Origin: Prevotellaceae bacterium
GTDB taxonomy: Bacteria > Bacteroidota > Bacteroidia > Bacteroidales > Bacteroidaceae
Assembly: GCA_030536165.1 (NCBI GenBank)
Contig: JAUNQM010000157.1
Span: forward strand, 1 to 6,281
Direction: 5' to 3'
Length of the DNA stretch: 6,281 nt
The notes under the pieces are model-generated. The model did not search any database. It was not told the DNA's origin and saw only the letters and a list, made by a program, of their open reading frames with translations. The translations under genes were made by a program, and so were the position numbers. Below are positions 6,232 to 6,281 of the stretch, in pieces. Numbering within the stretch: position 1 is the first letter of the stretch; each line of letters starts with the position of its first letter.

Positions 6232-6281
6232 GACCCTGAATGGGTCGCACTTTCAATAATGGTACGAATATAGTACGACCC
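6232..6281. repeat. Start of a further copy of the palindrome unit, cut by the window edge
   Basis: This stretch matches 5860-5909 with small indels: GACCC-GAAT-GGGTCG, ACTTTCAATAATG, then CGAATATAGTACGACCC. In copy 1 the same head leads straight into the 5904-5920 stem-loop, and the window stops in the left arm of the equivalent stem here. The array therefore very probably continues to the right. Confidence 0.8.

Larger units (their letters stand above)
5860..6281. repeat. Palindrome array (REP/BIME-like), runs off the right edge
   Basis: This non-coding stretch holds at least ten short inverted repeats. They are 5860-5875 (GACCCC/GGGGTC, loop GAAT), 5904-5920 (CGACCCC/GGGGTCG, loop GCT), 5944-5965 (CCGCAGGTC/GAC-A-CTGCGG), 5977-5993 (CGACCTC/GAGGTCG), 6052-6068, 6092-6113, 6125-6141, 6160-6174 (GACCTC/GAGGTC, loop AGA), 6188-6208 (CCGTAGGTC/GACCTGCGG, loop GCA) and 6232-6246 (GACCC/GGGTC). 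An eroded one lies at 6012-6026. None is followed by a T-run, so they are not simple terminators. Organisation resembles intergenic REP/BIME elements, which are mobilised in trans by Y1 transposases. That link is inference, as no transposase is in the window. Confidence 0.8.

Noticed and set aside
5858..6273. Small plus-strand frames of 63 and 87 codons in the repeat region
   Set aside because: Both are translations of the same palindrome unit, which is why they share an SAGLRHCGYRCTTS-like stretch. Their codons follow the hairpins and there is no sign of coding constraint.
5860..6281. CRISPR array
   Set aside because: The repeated core is about 120-148 bp and contains several different hairpins. 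There are no short identical repeats with unique spacers of even length.

Overview
The window looks like chromosomal DNA of a Bacteroidales bacterium, most likely Prevotella or a close relative. Three things suggest this. The gene is a very large secreted protein built from GLUG-like and Listeria-Bacteroides repeat modules. It carries a DUF4886-type SGNH hydrolase domain. It runs into a TGIDEV linker of the kind seen before type IX secretion C-terminal regions in this group. The genus is an inference from style, not from a marker gene.

Positions 1-5641 are filled by one reading frame on the minus strand: 1880 codons from the ATG at 5641 to the window edge, with no stop. I checked the frame line by line. 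The 3' end of the gene lies outside the window. Order in the protein: signal peptide (residues 1-21); GLUG-like module plus Listeria-Bacteroides repeat (24-424); second copy (427-809); SGNH/DUF4886 hydrolase-like domain (814-1064); two related beta-rich domains (1087-1262 and 1270-1455); third GLUG-like module plus repeat (1474-1869); start of a C-terminal linker (1870-1880). No real gene was found on the plus strand. The long plus-strand frames are antisense shadows.

Positions 5642-5859 are the AT-rich upstream region of that gene. They hold an upstream in-frame stop that fixes the start, a possible Bacteroidetes-type -7 box, a CG-alternating tract and A/T homopolymer runs.

Positions 5860-6281 are non-coding and packed with short perfect or near-perfect palindromes, mostly of the form CGACCYC-nnn-GRGGTCG. 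A 120-bp core is duplicated at a spacing of 148 bp with 115/120 identity, and a further copy starts at the right edge. The differences between copies spare the stems. This array, similar in organisation to REP/BIME elements, is the least explained part of the window. No transposase is visible.

Functionally, the large protein is probably an exported, cell-surface or released multi-domain protein that joins adhesin-like or carbohydrate-binding modules to an esterase-like domain. Substrate and partners cannot be read from this window.
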